Below, piece after piece: positions 12,371 to 23,735 of a stretch of DNA of 64,000 bases. Location of the stretch: positions 62,001 to 126,000 of the forward strand of contig JBAMJV010010722.1 in assembly GCA_037951105.1 (NCBI GenBank). The letters are read 5' to 3'. The translations under genes and the position numbers were made by a program. Every line of letters starts with the position of its first letter. Position 1 is the first letter of the stretch. Below the pieces are notes generated by a model that saw nothing but the letters and a program-made list of their open reading frames with translations, did no database searches and had not been told where the DNA came from. This DNA comes from Echinarachnius parma. Its lineage: Eukaryota > Echinodermata > Echinoidea > Clypeasteroida > Echinarachniidae.

Positions 12371-12965
12371 CATCTTCCGCTGCATTGGGTTTTGATTGAC
12401 CATCATGGTAAATTCACCCCATAAATAATGAATTAATCCAGGAGACGTTTCAGCACCTGAACTATTTGAAAGCTAACTTCAGTTTTTCTTTGAAAGATTG
12501 TAGACTAACTAATACTCTAGGATGGTGCTTGGTCATATTTATTGAACACATGCACATCTTCCGCTGCATTGGGTTTTGATTGACCATCATGGCAAATTCA
12601 CCTCATAAATACTGGATGAATCCAGGATTCGTTTCAACAACCTTACTTTTTGAAAAGTAACTTCAGTTTTTCTTTGAAAGATTGGAGACTAACTCATCCT
12701 CTAGGACAGAGTGTGGTCATCTATAATTAATATATTCACATCTTCACCTGCATTGGATTTTGATTGACCATCATGGCAAATTCACCTCATAAATACTGGA
12801 TGAATCCAGGATTCGTTTCAACAACCTTACTTTTTGAAAAGTAACTTCAGCTTTTCTTTGAAAGATTGTAGACTAACTCATCCTCTAGGACAACCTGGTC
12901 GTCTATATGTAATTCATTCACGTCTTCAGCTGCACTGAGTTATGATTGACTGTCACGGTGAACTC
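12371..12965 (+). repeat. Tandem array, unit about 183 bp, four copies
   Basis: Copies begin near 12371, 12555, 12737 and 12921. Each carries CTGCATTGGGTTTTGATTGA or a variant, then CATCATGGCAAATTCACC, TGGATGAATCCAGGA and a CTTTGAAAGATTG block. The second and third copies are nearly identical over about 120 bp, so at least one round of amplification is recent. Confidence 0.85.
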
Positions 12966-13436
12966 ATCACATACATAGTGGATGGGTCCATGTGAAATTA
13001 AAACTACTTAAAACTATTTGAAAGCTTCTTATGTTGTTCTGTGATAGAAATTGACAGTCAAACCTGCTCTAGTAGGAACCACTGTCACTTGTAATGATTA
13101 AAAAAAGTCCAATAATATTAGACTTTTAAAGAAAGGATGCATGTTAAATATGTTTCTCTTTGGGAGGGGCACCAGATTCTGGTTTCATACCATTAGAATT
13201 GGAGAAATCATTACTTTACTCTTCTGACTGTGTCAAAAGAAAAAAGGTATAAATATCTAGCATTATTCTAGTGTTGAATTAACATTTTGATTCCCTGGTG
13301 CCATTCAAGCTAGCCCATGCTGATTCCCCCAACAAATAGAGCACCTGCCTCCATTGGTAACTTGTCAATTATTGTTGACTGCATATATAGATACTGTATG
13401 TTCAACAATTGGCATAGTATGGTCTGACTTATTTAG

Positions 13437-13632
13437 GTGAGGGGGGGGGGGGGGGGGAGGGGAGGTGTTTGAGAATTATTTGGGTGCATACTTTTTGTAT
13501 TAAGGTTTTTAGCATGTTTACCCCTATGATTTTATTTGCTGGTTTGTACTGCCCCCTCATAGCCAGCCCCCCCCCCCCCCCCCCCCCACCCCCCAAAAAA
13601 AAAACTCCCCGCCCATAGCTACGCCAGTACTG
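13437..13632. repeat. Facing poly-G and poly-C tracts
   Basis: A G17 run (13441-13457) and a C21 run (13567-13587) lie about 110 bp apart and are complementary. The right side ends AGCTACGCCAGTA, resembling the inverted end of the CAGTGGCGTAGC element at 34918-35114, so this may be a member of that family. Open frames here encode glycine or proline runs and are artefacts. Confidence 0.6.
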
Positions 13633-13956
13633 TGTATGTAGATACATTTCCTGCAGGTGTCTCGTACAATACATACAAGTCTAAACATTATCCTTTGGGG
13701 GGATACAATTTGTAACACACAATTTCTATTGTTCTGCAGCAGGCTGAAATACATGAATCTCCAGCTTAATCCTCGATGGGTTACGGTTGGAAACAATCTT
13801 TAAAAATTTTCTGTGAAGAGAAATTATTCCCCAGTTTCCATTATCATATCTGTACATTATAAATGTACTACTAGATTTTGCAATCTACTTTTAAGTTAAC
13901 AAGTACCCTCCGGGTTCTCATTGGCATTTCGTTAAGTAGGGTAGGAAATATACGGC

Positions 13957-14081
13957 GGCTGAGGGCGAATTTTGCCCCTTAATTTTCAAAATAGCCCCCT
14001 GAAATCACTAGGTTATTTTGTGATTTCCATCAGATTGAAAAAGTAGCCCCCTAAAATTAAAAATTAATTCCTGCATTGTAA
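13957..14081 (-). repeat. Dispersed AGGGGGCTACTTTTT repeat, copy 2 (inverted)
   Basis: Reverse-orientation relative of 3763-3921. It shares the TTTTCAAAATAGCCCCCT, AAAAAGTAGCCCCCTAAAAT and ATTCCTGCATTG blocks in inverted order, about 30 bp shorter through internal loss. Confidence 0.65.
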
Positions 14082-14185
14082 TGTTAAGTTTCAGTTTATT
14101 TAACATTAGATGTAAATACAAAATAACACGATTACAAAATATTAAGCTTAAATTCAGTACACATTAAAGTGTGTGTAGGTTAGGG

Positions 14186-14748
14186 TTAAAGGACAATGAA
14201 ATCCAGACAAATTGTTGTATGCACTATAAGACACTAAATATAATGAATAGTCTCTGAAAATTTTAGCACTATCGGTCAAGAAATAAAACTATGGCCCTTT
14301 GAAAAGAGCCATGTATTTCTTCGAGTGACTCAAATTGGCAACACACTCTGGCAAAGTTGTGGACAACTCCCCATACATTTTGTACACAAAATTTCAGTTT
14401 TGTTCAATCTTCTTAAAATGTATGTTTACCCTTCGTTCGAGTTCAACATATATTTTGTAGAATGCTTTTATACATAACATATCATGAGTTGGGGGAATGG
14501 AAAAATGTTACTATGAAGAAAACTGTAAAAAATGGGAACATTTGTGTACAAAACATATGGGGAGTTGTCCACACAAATATCAGTGTGCGTTGCCAATTTG
14601 AGTTCCCCATAGGAATAAATGGACATCTTCAAAGAGCTGTAGTTTTCTCGTTTCTTACCCGATTATGTTCTAACTTTCAGATATTATTCTTCTTAATCTC
14701 TTCAAGACTATGAAAGCAACATTTTGCTTGGGTTTCATTGCCCTTTAA
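14186..14748. mobile_element. TTAAAGGACAATGAAA-ended MITE (T2/Kolobok-like)
   Basis: The left end TTAAAGGACAATGAAATCC pairs with the right end GGGTTTCATTGCCCTTTAA. TTAA stands at both edges (14186-14189, 14745-14748). Inside, GGACAACTCCCCATA and its inverse ATGGGGAGTTGTCC, plus CAAATTGGCAAC and its inverse GTTGCCAATTTG, make this a nested-arm foldback. The left half of the family recurs inverted at 24740-24935. The frame at 14462-14713 is inside the arm and is not a gene. Confidence 0.75.
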
Positions 14749-14996
14749 GGTTAGGGTTAGTCAATAGAAAGTCAGTATAGTGTAAAAATGACCCCATGCA
14801 GTTACTTGTTGGCAGCTACAATATTATTAGATGTACATAGATTATTCATTTTTAAGAAGGAACAATTGTACTGAACAAAACTTGTTTTTAATTTTATGAA
14901 TTATGTCTTTATATGCCTAACAGGGTAGGGGATCATGTTAGATTTCATTTATTATTCCTGAGTAGAATCTGTCTTGGTATATGACAGACAGTACCT

Positions 14997-15259
14997 GGCC
15001 CCATATTCATAGCGGCCTGCTAGCTTAGTTCCTTGCTAAGTATAGTTTGGATGACGTGACTTAAGAACTAAACACAAGATCTTTTAGTTGCTTTTAGAAC
15101 TAGGGTTAACTTAGTGCCTACCTATTAAGGCTTACCCAGCTAACCCTTGTTGGGGACTAGGAAAACTGTTCGTTGCTCGATAAACTGCACATCTAAAATA
15201 CTATACACTTTATAGCAACGAACTACAGTAAGCTAGGGGTTTTTATGAATGTGGGGCCT
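14997..15259. mobile_element. GGCCCCATATTCATA-ended MITE
   Basis: The left end TGGCCCCATATTCATAG is matched by the inverted right end ATGAATGTGGGGCC. The interior holds CTAGCTTAGT-type and TTAAGAAC-type dyads. The length is about 263 bp. It shares the GGCCCC start with the hairpin at 2811-2959 but is otherwise different. Confidence 0.55.
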
Positions 15260-15375
15260 GAATTCTTGGAATTGATTTCATGGGAATATAAATGATTGAA
15301 TGAATAGTGTGCATATGGCAAAGCTCTACTCATGCAATGTAAGAGCTCATTTCCATTATTGCCTTCGCAAGGCTA

Positions 15376-15638
15376 TAAGGCCCAGTCACATCTCGCCAGA
15401 TAGCATAAACAGAAGCCCGACGGAGAGTAAAATGTTCAATTCGTTTGTCTACGTTCGTATGCATTTCTTGTCCGTCCCTTGTCAAACAATGTACGTTGTT
15501 CTATCCGACAGAACGTTTTGTGCATGAAGCAATGGAGACAACTTTCACCACCGGATAATTTGATTTCGCAAATTTTCTATTTGTTGGGCATCCGTTTTAA
15601 TACGCTATCAGGTGATATACATTATGTGACTGGGCCTA
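15376..15638. mobile_element. PIF/Harbinger-like MITE, GGCCCAGTCACAT family (diverged copy)
   Basis: The left end AAGGCCCAGTCACATCTCG and right end TATGTGACTGGGCCTA are inverted. The interior matches the copies at 38990, 45212 and 47540: TTCGTATGCATTTCTTGTCC, a GTACGTTGTTCTAT block and a GCAATGGAGACAACTTTC block. Target duplications are eroded here. Frames at 15300-15527 and 15479-15673 are internal to the repeat. Confidence 0.8.
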
Positions 15639-15718
15639 TAGTAAATTATACCTACATGGGCCCAGACTTGTGAATGATTGCATCGACCTGTAGTCCCCCA
15701 TGCTGGCCCCTCTGTCTT

Positions 15719-16214
15719 TTAAAGGGACATTCCCTCTTTACCAAAAATTCCAAAATTCTTCAAATTTGGTACAGATCTGTACAATACTTGTATTATGCTG
15801 CGTATGAAATTTCATAGCCGTGGGTGCCATCATTCATAGCGATCACTGCTGTTGTGCAGATCTCTCTCGTTGTGCAGATCTTTCTCGTTGATGGTGCTAT
15901 CTATTATGGGTGGTGGGATTTGTGCGACCACTGACCTGCATCACATTCATACCACATACACTATTCAACAGCGAATGTAGAGGGAGCTAGACAGATTATT
16001 GTGAGGTTCGGTTATTAAACCGTCGTCCAACATTTTATTAATCTATAGTTAATAACAAAAATCATAAAATTCATAACTCCTCCAAAATACATTGTCAAGT
16101 CCTAATCTATTCAGAATAAATTTTAAAAATCATGATCTATAATATTTGAGGTTAATATGGCAACTTATTTTTAAAAATTATTTTGGGCTTGCAAAAGAGG
16201 AAATGCCCCTTTAA
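15719..16214. mobile_element. TTTAAAGGGACATTCC-ended MITE (T2/Kolobok-like)
   Basis: The left end TTAAAGGGACATTCCCTCTT is matched by the inverted right end AAGAGGAAATGCCCCTTTAA. TTAA is present at both edges. Inside is a local direct repeat (TTGTGCAGATCT.TCTCGTTG twice, 15853-15890). There is no coding capacity. I saw no second copy in the window. Confidence 0.7.
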
Positions 16215-17189
16215 AAGCTTACTAGGACGTAGCAGATCAGATGGATGGGTCTGTACATAAAGGCGTAATTCATTCAAACTGCCGGATCCTCATTCTTCTT
16301 GTTTTAATAGAGAGCGTTGCTAGTTTTAAAATGCATGGAAAGGCAAAGTATTGGTTTGTTTCTTCTGTTCTATATTATGCAATAAGAACATGTCGAGCTC
16401 TAGGCCTTGCACTATATGCCCTTACTAATCTTGTCAACTTATAATGTGAACATTTTAAAATCATGAAGTCAAAATGCCTACAAGTGATTTAATATTACAA
16501 AGACTAAAATATAATGAAGTAACTTTCTTGTTGACGTTGACTCTTTGTCTCATGAACATTCCCTGAAATAAAAAAATTGTTTACAGTTTGCCTGTCTCTC
16601 TTATACTCATTTTACATATGTATACATTTTAAATGTATGCGCGGGAGTTTAATTTGACTCACTTTATGAACAAAAGATGTAAAGCATAAATATTTATTTG
16701 TGTAGTAAACATAGTATATGTCATGTAAAATGCCTATTAAAGGTACAGTGAAGTTGAACAGAGATTTTTGTGATGATGAAAAGAAAGATGAGATTGTACA
16801 TATACGGGTACTGTATATCAAAGCTCAATTAAAACTTCAACACTCAATATGTGTCTATGTGTGCTGGTTGGTATAGGATGCATTCATAAAGATCGTAGAG
16901 ATGGTTTCTAATGATGGAGGGCATTGACTTGCACCCCGTGGGCCCAGTTCGCATGAAGAATATATTCACTGTTGATATTAGCATGAAACTATTTATTGTC
17001 TTTCCAGGAATATGATTTGATAGGGAGTGCATGATTGTTTCTTCTTTCTTTCATCTTTCATTCCAGGAAGAAAGATAGAATAGATGTAGCGTAGAAATCA
17101 TTCAATTCTTATGTCTTTTTTGTCCAGTGGCGCATACATGTTGACAAAATGACAAGAGTAATGAATATAATTTATATAAGATAATTCTG
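16215..17189. other. No feature seen
   Basis: AT-rich spacer with short unsupported frames. A TTAAAGGTACAGTGAAGTTG block at 16738-16757 looks like a TTAAAGG-type end, but I find no matching opposite end. Confidence 0.4.
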
Positions 17190-17255
17190 CATCTGTTCAT
17201 ATTTTGACCTTTCTTGATTGCAGAAAAACAGAGAAAAACAGAGGGAGGCAGTTTG

Positions 17256-17448
17256 AATAATAATAATAATAATAATATACACTATTTATAGCGCCTATCA
17301 CGATTGATAATCATCTCTAAGCGCTTTACAATTGTATTATTACCACGGTCATAGGATACAATGCAAACCAGAACACATTGTGTTCACCATCTCCACTCCC
17401 TGGGGAGAATTCCTTCCAAGCGCTCATGGGCTCAAGAAGATCGTTCAC
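17256..17448 (+). mobile_element. (AAT)n-linked SINE/MITE-like insertion in array copy 1
   Basis: Relative to sister units, copy 1 is interrupted after GGGAGGCAGTTTGAA. The insert starts with an (AAT)7-like run, continues TTTATAGCGCCTATCACG and then TCTAAGCGCTTTACAA, and ends near CATAAACC, where the unit sequence resumes. The TTTATAGCGCC / AAGCGCTTTACAA pair is a form commonly seen in dispersed repeats of aquatic animals; the class is inferred. Sister units give the empty site. Confidence 0.6.
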
Positions 17449-17992
17449 ATAAACCCCCACCAAAGACAAATCGTCAACTCTCAATTGGTGGTGGACATAC
17501 AGCCTCGACGGTCAATGCAAGTGACAGGAATGAACAGTGAATGGTCACTTCTTTTTCTAATCAGATAACTAGATCAATTATAATGGTTTTTTCTGTTCAT
17601 ATCCTTGTATCATTCTCGATTGCAGAAAAATAGAGGGAGGTGGTTTTGAACTGTGACCATTAACCAATCATCAACTCTCCACTGCCAATGGATGCACAGC
17701 CTCCGTAGACAATACTATTGACCAGTATGAATAGTGATGGTCAGTTTTTGTCTCATCAGATAACTAGATAATTTATAATGGTGTATCTTTTGATATTTGT
17801 TTAATTTCCTGAATGCAAAAAAACAGAGGGAGGCTGTTCGGAACCCCCATTATAGACCAATCATAAACTCTCCATCGCTGGTCAATTCTAGTGACCAGGG
17901 AGAGACTAGTAATAGTGACTTACCTTTTCTTAAAGTTTAGCATTTTAAAAACAATAATATTTGTCCCTTAAGTCATTCTTTTCTGAATGCAG

Positions 17993-18112
17993 AAAAACAG
18001 CGGGAGGCGGCTCGTAACCCACCCCATAGACCAATAATCAACTCTCCATCACTGGTCAATCTACAGCCACAATGGGCCATTCCAGTGACCAGAATGACTT
18101 ATAAAGTTGACT
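17993..18112 (+). pseudogene. Exon-like unit copy 4, open but without donor
   Basis: It follows the acceptor TTCTGAATGCAG. Translated in the frame of copy 5 it gives KQREAARNPPHRPIINSPS, then LVNLQPQWAIPVTRM. About two thirds of aligned residues match copy 5 over the first 19. The unit ends ATAAAGTTGAC with no usable GT donor at the equivalent place. It is probably a decaying duplicate exon. It could be an alternative exon if a cryptic donor is used. Confidence 0.4.
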
Positions 18113-18176
18113 TTTTTAAAATAAACTTTTTGATATGATTTTCACCTTTTATAACAATTGTGTTTTTTTTATGCAG

Positions 18177-18363
18177 AAAAACAGAGGGAGGCTGTTCGGA
18201 ACCCTCACCATAGACCAATCCTCAACTCTCCATCGCCGGTGGACACACAGCCTGGACGACGGTCAATTCTAGTGACCAGAGAGAGACTAGCAGTACCATG
18301 GAAAGCTTCAGCCTTAGATAGAGAGCCTAGTGAACAGCCATTAGTAGCCATAGATAGTGAAAG
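18177..18363 (+). CDS. Candidate internal coding exon, unidentified protein
   Basis: The acceptor is a T-rich tract ending TTTTTTATGCAG. The exon is 187 bp and ends AGTGAAAG before GTAAGCC, a near-consensus donor. It enters with the last two bases of a codon (a preceding G would give Glu) and leaves after two bases. The peptide begins KQREAVRNPHHRPILNSPS, continues PVDTQPGRRSILVTRERLAV and ends ALDREPSEQPLVAIDSE. It is charged and rich in Ser and Pro, with no membrane segment or recognised domain, so it reads as a disordered linker. It is the only fully intact unit of a five-copy array. Neither flanking exon is recognisable. It could instead be a by-product of repeat sequence. Confidence 0.45.
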
Positions 18364-20179
18364 GTAAGCCAACAGCGGTTACAAGTCACCTTTCCTTTAC
18401 ATTTGTGTGTTTATTGATTTACTCTAATATTATTTGTTTTAGTGTACTTTTTGAACTCGTAGTAAATATAATTACTTGTTTGCAAATACATATAAATCAG
18501 AATTGCAGTATAAATACAATTTGTGCCACTGTTTTAGTATTTGTTCACATTATTTATATTTTGTGATTTGTAATGTATTGCATTTTGTCGTTAGATTTTA
18601 TTTCAGATCAATTGGCAATTTGTCACCCATTTCTGTTCTTCCACAGAAACAACAATAAATATGTATTAGCTACCAGCAACTTTTAACTTGTGGCCATATT
18701 TCATGAATCCAATTAGCTATTGCTTTTTTGTGAGTGAGGTATAAAAACAAATCAGTGAAAACATACTGGTATCATTCAGGGCTCCAATATTATTACAGAG
18801 GGGTATTGTGATTTCATGATCTACCAGACATTTACGCTTATAAATAAACCTTCTCCTCATCAAGTAGTATGCCGCAGCATAGCCAGAGTCAATCAAGATG
18901 GGGGGGGGGGGGGGGGGGGGGGAGGGGGGATTTGTTTCATTGATGGATGTAGCTTCTGCCAACAACAAAAATAAATTTCTCTTTGAAGGATGGTGATAAC
19001 AAAAAAAGGGGGACAGGGCACCCCTTCGCTATGCCTCTGTAAGAAAGCCATTTGTTAAATTGTAATCATATCATATTAGGATTTCCAATTAGGAATGAAA
19101 TATGTAGATACTTAGTGTACATATATGGCAGAAGCTTGAATATTTCTTGTTCGTCCATGAATTTTCTATGAGCTCTTTCAGAAGTCCCTTGGTATCATCG
19201 CTATAAATCAGAATTATGGTTGCATTACAACAAATCATCTGTTTTGTAAATATATTTGTTGGTGAATACATTGTATTCTGAATATTAAGTCAACAAATTT
19301 AGGTTTGATGTTTCATTTCAATGTTGACAAATTTACATATTTTGTAGGCATAACCTTCAAATTCATCAGCTTGTAAACGTGATGAACGAAAAAATAGAAA
19401 AGAGATTTTGTTTTCAATTATCCCAGTCTCTTTTGTTTGCCAGTTGCTAATGACCATGGTTGAAAGGTGGTGGTGCATGAAATGTGCTAGGTACTGGCTA
19501 TCACGGACACTGATTAGTGTTTGCTGGATCCTGCGACCTTTTTTCATTGTCAGTATCTGCCACCTTCAAAGTGTCAATAAAAAATAAAAAAGTGAATTTG
19601 TACTGTATACAGGGAATAATTTTCCTGGTATCGCATCGCAATTTGCTATGCATTTTTGCATGACTGCTATACAAAATATCTTTTGTGTAGCAGTTTTCTT
19701 CCATAGAAGTGTATAGAATTTCATTTGAAATATTTATCCATCGGCTGAAATTGCTAATCAAATTTGAGGAGGAAAATTATTCCCTGCATGCAATACATAG
19801 TATGTTTGGGTTATTTTTGTGTGATCGACATGTATACAGTGTAGATGGGTGAACATTTCGAATGCTATTGTTTGTTTTTATTGATCAATTCATGTTTTAG
19901 AATGCTTTTCAATGACTTGAATGAGAAGAAATTCTGTTTTCATAAATTGAAACGCAGTGTTTTCAATCAGTGGCCTACTGAGCACTGGCTGGTATTCTGT
20001 GAAGTTAGCAGAATGTCAAAATGTCAAAAAGTCTTTTTAAGTTATCATTTAATGATAAAATGATGGTCCTTTGTAAATTGTAACCGTCTGCCTTGATTTA
20101 CAAATAGTTGCGAAACACTGTATGAGGAGAGTCTTCTTGAAGCTTTCTATTTTTGTTATATTCTGATCCATGTGTTAGT
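18364..20179. other. No gene seen; poly-G tract
   Basis: A G run spans 18900-18922, followed by AGGGGGG. It is preceded by a GCATAGCCAGAG block that resembles the end region of CAGTGGCGTAGC-type elements. The remainder is AT-rich. The many short frames (for example minus 19299-19547 and 19501-19761) overlap one another and are unsupported. Confidence 0.45.
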
Positions 20180-20451
20180 CATGTGACTGGATATATAGCA
20201 AAATCCTGCACTTTCGGTAGTTCATGTTTTGAAGAATTTGGCATTTTATATTATAATTTACATGTAAAAGACTTATAAATGTTTGTAAAATTGAAACAAT
20301 CATAGTATATATATATTTGCCAAATATTGCCTGATGTTTTTAGAAAAAGGCAGCAAATGAAAGCTTGTGATGAGGTCTTTCTTGTGGCTTGTAAATCACA
20401 ATTTTGATTTTGTACCAACAAGTACAGGGTTTTGCTATATCCAGTCACATG
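20180..20451. mobile_element. ATGTGACTGGATATAGC-ended MITE, copy 1
   Basis: The left end CATGTGACTGGATATATAGC and the right end GCTATATCCAGTCACATG are inverted repeats continuing into AAAATCCTG / CAGGGTTTT. The second copy at 59990-60247 shares the interior blocks AAATTGAAACAATCATA, CAAATGAAAGCTTGTGA and TGGCTTGTAAATC. The length is 272 bp. Target duplications are not evident. The minus frame at 20251-20532 covers the element and is not a gene. Confidence 0.8.
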
Positions 20452-20639
20452 CTTGTAGGGTGACATGCACATGGTGTAGTCGAAGATGGCATTGGATGCG
20501 ATCTTGGGTGTCATACTAACCCACACCTGCAAGCTGGTAGCGAGAGGAGCACACTGAGTGGGGAGCGATCAATGTGGATCATTTTGTGCTCAGAGATTGT
20601 TGAGGTTTTAAAGGCGACGATTCCCTGCCAGATTGTGCT

Positions 20640-20945
20640 GCAAATCTGAGGTGTAATCTGTGAAAATTTGAGTGAGTTAAATACATAAGAAATGTATTCA
20701 TGACTGTTAGTTTGGCCCAACTTTACAAAAAATTATCAAATTGCAATATCTTATGAAATTTAGTCTTCATAATAAGAAAAACTGAAGAAAAAAAAATTGC
20801 TTTCATAAGTGGATGTTTAATTTGTAAAAACTTGAGCAAAATCTGTCAGAATGCATACATGTAAGAAATTGATAACTGTTTGACACTAGAATTTACTAAA
20901 ATAACTGAATTGCAATATCTTACAAAATTTGCTCCAAGTGTCTTG
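20640..20945 (+). repeat. Diverged direct duplication, period about 180 bp
   Basis: Two segments (about 20655-20765 and 20835-20945) share AATCTGT, ATACATAAGAAAT or ATACATGTAAGAAAT, AACTTTAC or GAATTTAC, and AATTGCAATATCTTA followed by AAATTT, in the same order. Confidence 0.6.
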
Positions 20946-21556
20946 GCTGTGTAAACTATTGTTCATATTGAGAGAAGGGTTTATATTGTGCATTTCATAG
21001 GTATCATTGTTACGTGAGGGAAACTAGGGGAAATGAAAATTACACTGTTTGTGAATATGATTTTTATCAGTTTTGAATAAAAAATTAATTCAACAAAATT
21101 GATTAAAAAGCAGCTGAAATGTCCCTTGTCTTTCAGTGCGCTGAGATATGTAGTTCTACAGATTTCAATTCACTAATGTGATGTATTTTGCCACTTGTAT
21201 TTGATGCAATTAACATTTAGAACTGTATGTTTAAAGCACTAATTAAATTGAGTTAGCGCTTCTGTTACGTAAATATTTAGTTAAAGATTAGTGGATTATT
21301 ATTGATGATAAATTATAAAACATGATGTTTTGTTGGGTGAAATTAACATCTTGTTCTGATTATGAGAGACTGAGACATGTGTTGCAAAGTGTGTTGGAAC
21401 TTGGCATACAGGGGGGATGGTGATGATATTTGCCTGAAAGTTCTATGCTAATATATTTTATTATTTGGTAAAATGAACATCCTCCTCCTTCGTACAGGTG
21501 ATACAACAAGCCTGAGTAAGATGTTTGATTTAGTACAACGTATATTACATTGTCAG
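20946..21556. other. No feature seen
   Basis: AT-rich spacer. Only short unsupported frames are present. Confidence 0.45.
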
Positions 21557-21800
21557 GTGAGAGTGAGAAGGGCATTAAGTCGATATTTAGCTTAATCGAG
21601 TTACGCATACTATCTTGTAGGTTGTAGCCTCCTGTTCATGATGCAAAGTTTTCAGATAATAATTACATATCTAATTTCGGAAATATTCATCAAATATATA
21701 AAGAGTGCTACATTTGGTTTCTACATAAAGTATGGATTTCAATCTCCGAAGTACAAAATGTGATCTAAGCCCTTCTCTTTCTCAACGGACAACATCACAT
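21557..21800 (+). repeat. Fragments of the GTGAGAGTGAGAAGGGCATTAAG family
   Basis: Block 1 (21557-21665) shares GAGAGTGAGAAGGGCATTAAG, TACTATCTTG followed by AGGTT, and AATAATTA with 37268-37385. Block 2 (21714-21800) shares ACAAAATGTGAYYTA and CTCAAC with 37720-37810. The middle portion present in the 37-kb copy is absent here. The first block can be read as RVRRALS, and the same short peptide is open at 37280 and 51063; see findings. Confidence 0.6.
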
Positions 21801-23161
21801 GTATGTGAACGCATCCCTATGAGATGTTACTCTATCCTGTGTGCATTTGAATCATGCAAACAGAAGGCTGGGTGCTGATATTTGCATGAAAGTTCCCTGC
21901 TAATATTCTCCTTCAAACCCTCTCTGTATGCCTTGGTATCTCCTTTCATTTACAAGGAGAATATTAACATTTTATATTTTCATTACCTTGGACTCTATTT
22001 CCATTGCACATGGACTCACTCTTAATGAACTTAACCTGTTTCCTACTAGATTGTGTGCTTCTCATAGAGTTATCACAGGGCCCACCAGGTCCTTTTGGGG
22101 CAATTGGTTAAAATGCCAGCAATAAAAAAGGTTTTTGTACCCATAGTTTTATTAAATGGAAGCCAAAGAATAAACGACTGTTTTGAGATCACAATTACAA
22201 CTTAGGCAAATTGAGACTGAGATAATGGGAACAGCGGAGAGAGGAGAAACGAAAAGGGAAAGGAACAGACAGAAAGGAGAGAAAGTTAGATTAAAAAGTT
22301 GAAACTATTTTGAAAAGAGAAAGGGGATGTTATGGGAAGTGTGCGGCACGAATTGGGTTGATTAAAGTCTCAGCAAAGGTAACGGCTAAAAGGAACAGAT
22401 CCTTTCCCTTCGTTCTATTTAATTTTACTATGAAAAGAACAAACAAATTGCAGCTTTAAATTAGACTAACTCAACTTTGTTCGGTATCTGTTTTTTTTCT
22501 TTTTTTCTATAGATGTTGTTTTCATTAATTTCTCTTCTTGTATTAAAGCACTGCCTCATGTCTTGATTGTGTTTGTTGAGTTGGTAGATTTTGGGAAACA
22601 AAATAGGTCAGGCCTTTATGCTCTGTACACTTACATGTTGTGAAATATTCACATAATTGTTCAAAATGTAGATCAACCTGTTCGTGACTAAACCTGAAAT
22701 AAGGCTGCCCAGATATTAAAAAAACAACAAAAACATGTATGACATTATCTGTACCATTATGAAAAGATGTTTTTTTTTTCAGTGGGGAAACAATGGGTGC
22801 CCTGGGGCCGGATAGGGTCTGTATTTTCTGGTGAGGGGGCATATGGAAGCATGATTTTTAGGGGGTCAATCCAAAGAGCACATTAGTAACAATTATTTTT
22901 CATTGGAAATAAAAAAAATACTTGGGAGATGGAGGGTACACATATTCCACATGACCCCCCCCCCCCCCCCCCCCCTTCCACTTGTCTGTACCCGTGGATG
23001 AGAATGATCAGGAACTAAGTTATGACAAAATTTCTGCAGCTCAAGTATCCTCCATGGCCTAGATATATGACCACCAATAAATATCAGCCTTTCATGTGCT
23101 ACAATGTTCAATTTCTCCATTCACCTCTTCCTTCCTGGAAAGTTCATCTCCTATAGAGTTA
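21801..23161. other. No gene; purine-rich stretch and poly-C tract
   Basis: A polypurine stretch (about 22215-22335) is rich in GAGAGGAGAAA and AAGGGAAAGGAA. A C21 run lies at 22955-22975. A possible short TTAACC-type palindrome spans about 22030-22115 (AACCTGTTTCCTAC ... AATTGGTTAA). No coding feature is supported. Confidence 0.4.
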
Positions 23162-23228
23162 ACCCATCGCCTACAGGAACCGGGTAGGTCCTGTATTAAT
23201 AACTGGTTCGTGTAGGTAATAGGTTAAT
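23158..23228. mobile_element. Short TTAACCC palindrome
   Basis: It starts TTAACCCATCGCCTACAGG, contains AACCGGGTAGG, and ends TAGGTAATAGGTTAA. This resembles the 80-bp units at 27259 and 31323 but is more diverged. Confidence 0.45.
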
Positions 23229-23735
23229 TCATATGTGTCTCCTAAATATTGCAATTCCCACATAATTAATAAATAGTACATCAGGTTCCCGTAAGTAACA
23301 GATGTTAAATGTGCAAAGCCCAACGGGGAACATTAACACTTCATGTGCTACATGAATCCGTCAGTAATGTCACTACAAACCCCTTCCCTCCTAGCTTTGT
23401 CAATCCCCATAGAGTCAATACATGGAGCATCATGTTCCTGTATGAAATAGGTTATGTCAGTGCTCAAAATTAGCATCGGCCCGCTAGCCCCGGGCCACTA
23501 AATATAAGCTTTAGGCCACCAAAATATCATTTAAAATTAAAATTGTGCTTGCCCAAATGTGTAACCCTAAAACAGAATGTTTCTTTGGTTGAGGCCACGC
23601 AGCTTTGAGAAAACTTGATTTGCTTCTCTGACTGATAAGGAAAAAAGTTAATTACTAGTGCTCATTGGAACCATCAAAACCCTGAAGGCGGTTTTCAAAG
23701 CAATGTGTGGAGGACATTGTTTGGCTTGTTTAGAG

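Larger units (their letters stand above)
17190..18363 (+). repeat. Five-copy tandem array of an exon-like unit, about 185 bp
   Basis: Each unit has a T-rich tract, a TGCAG-like acceptor and then AAAAACAGAGGGAGGC. Units start near 17223, 17626, 17817, 17993 and 18177. Spacing is 176-191 bp except for the first, which holds an insertion of about 190 bp. Downstream blocks (AACTCTCCATCGC, GTCAATTCTAGTGACCAG) repeat in order. Copy 2 has an early TAG and copy 3 has lost the acceptor AG. Copy 4 stays open for about 40 codons but lacks a good donor. Only copy 5 keeps acceptor, frame and donor. Confidence 0.85.

Noticed and set aside
11490-12965. Regular repeats considered as a CRISPR array
   Set aside because: Units are long and diverged, spacing is irregular, and the genome context is eukaryotic.
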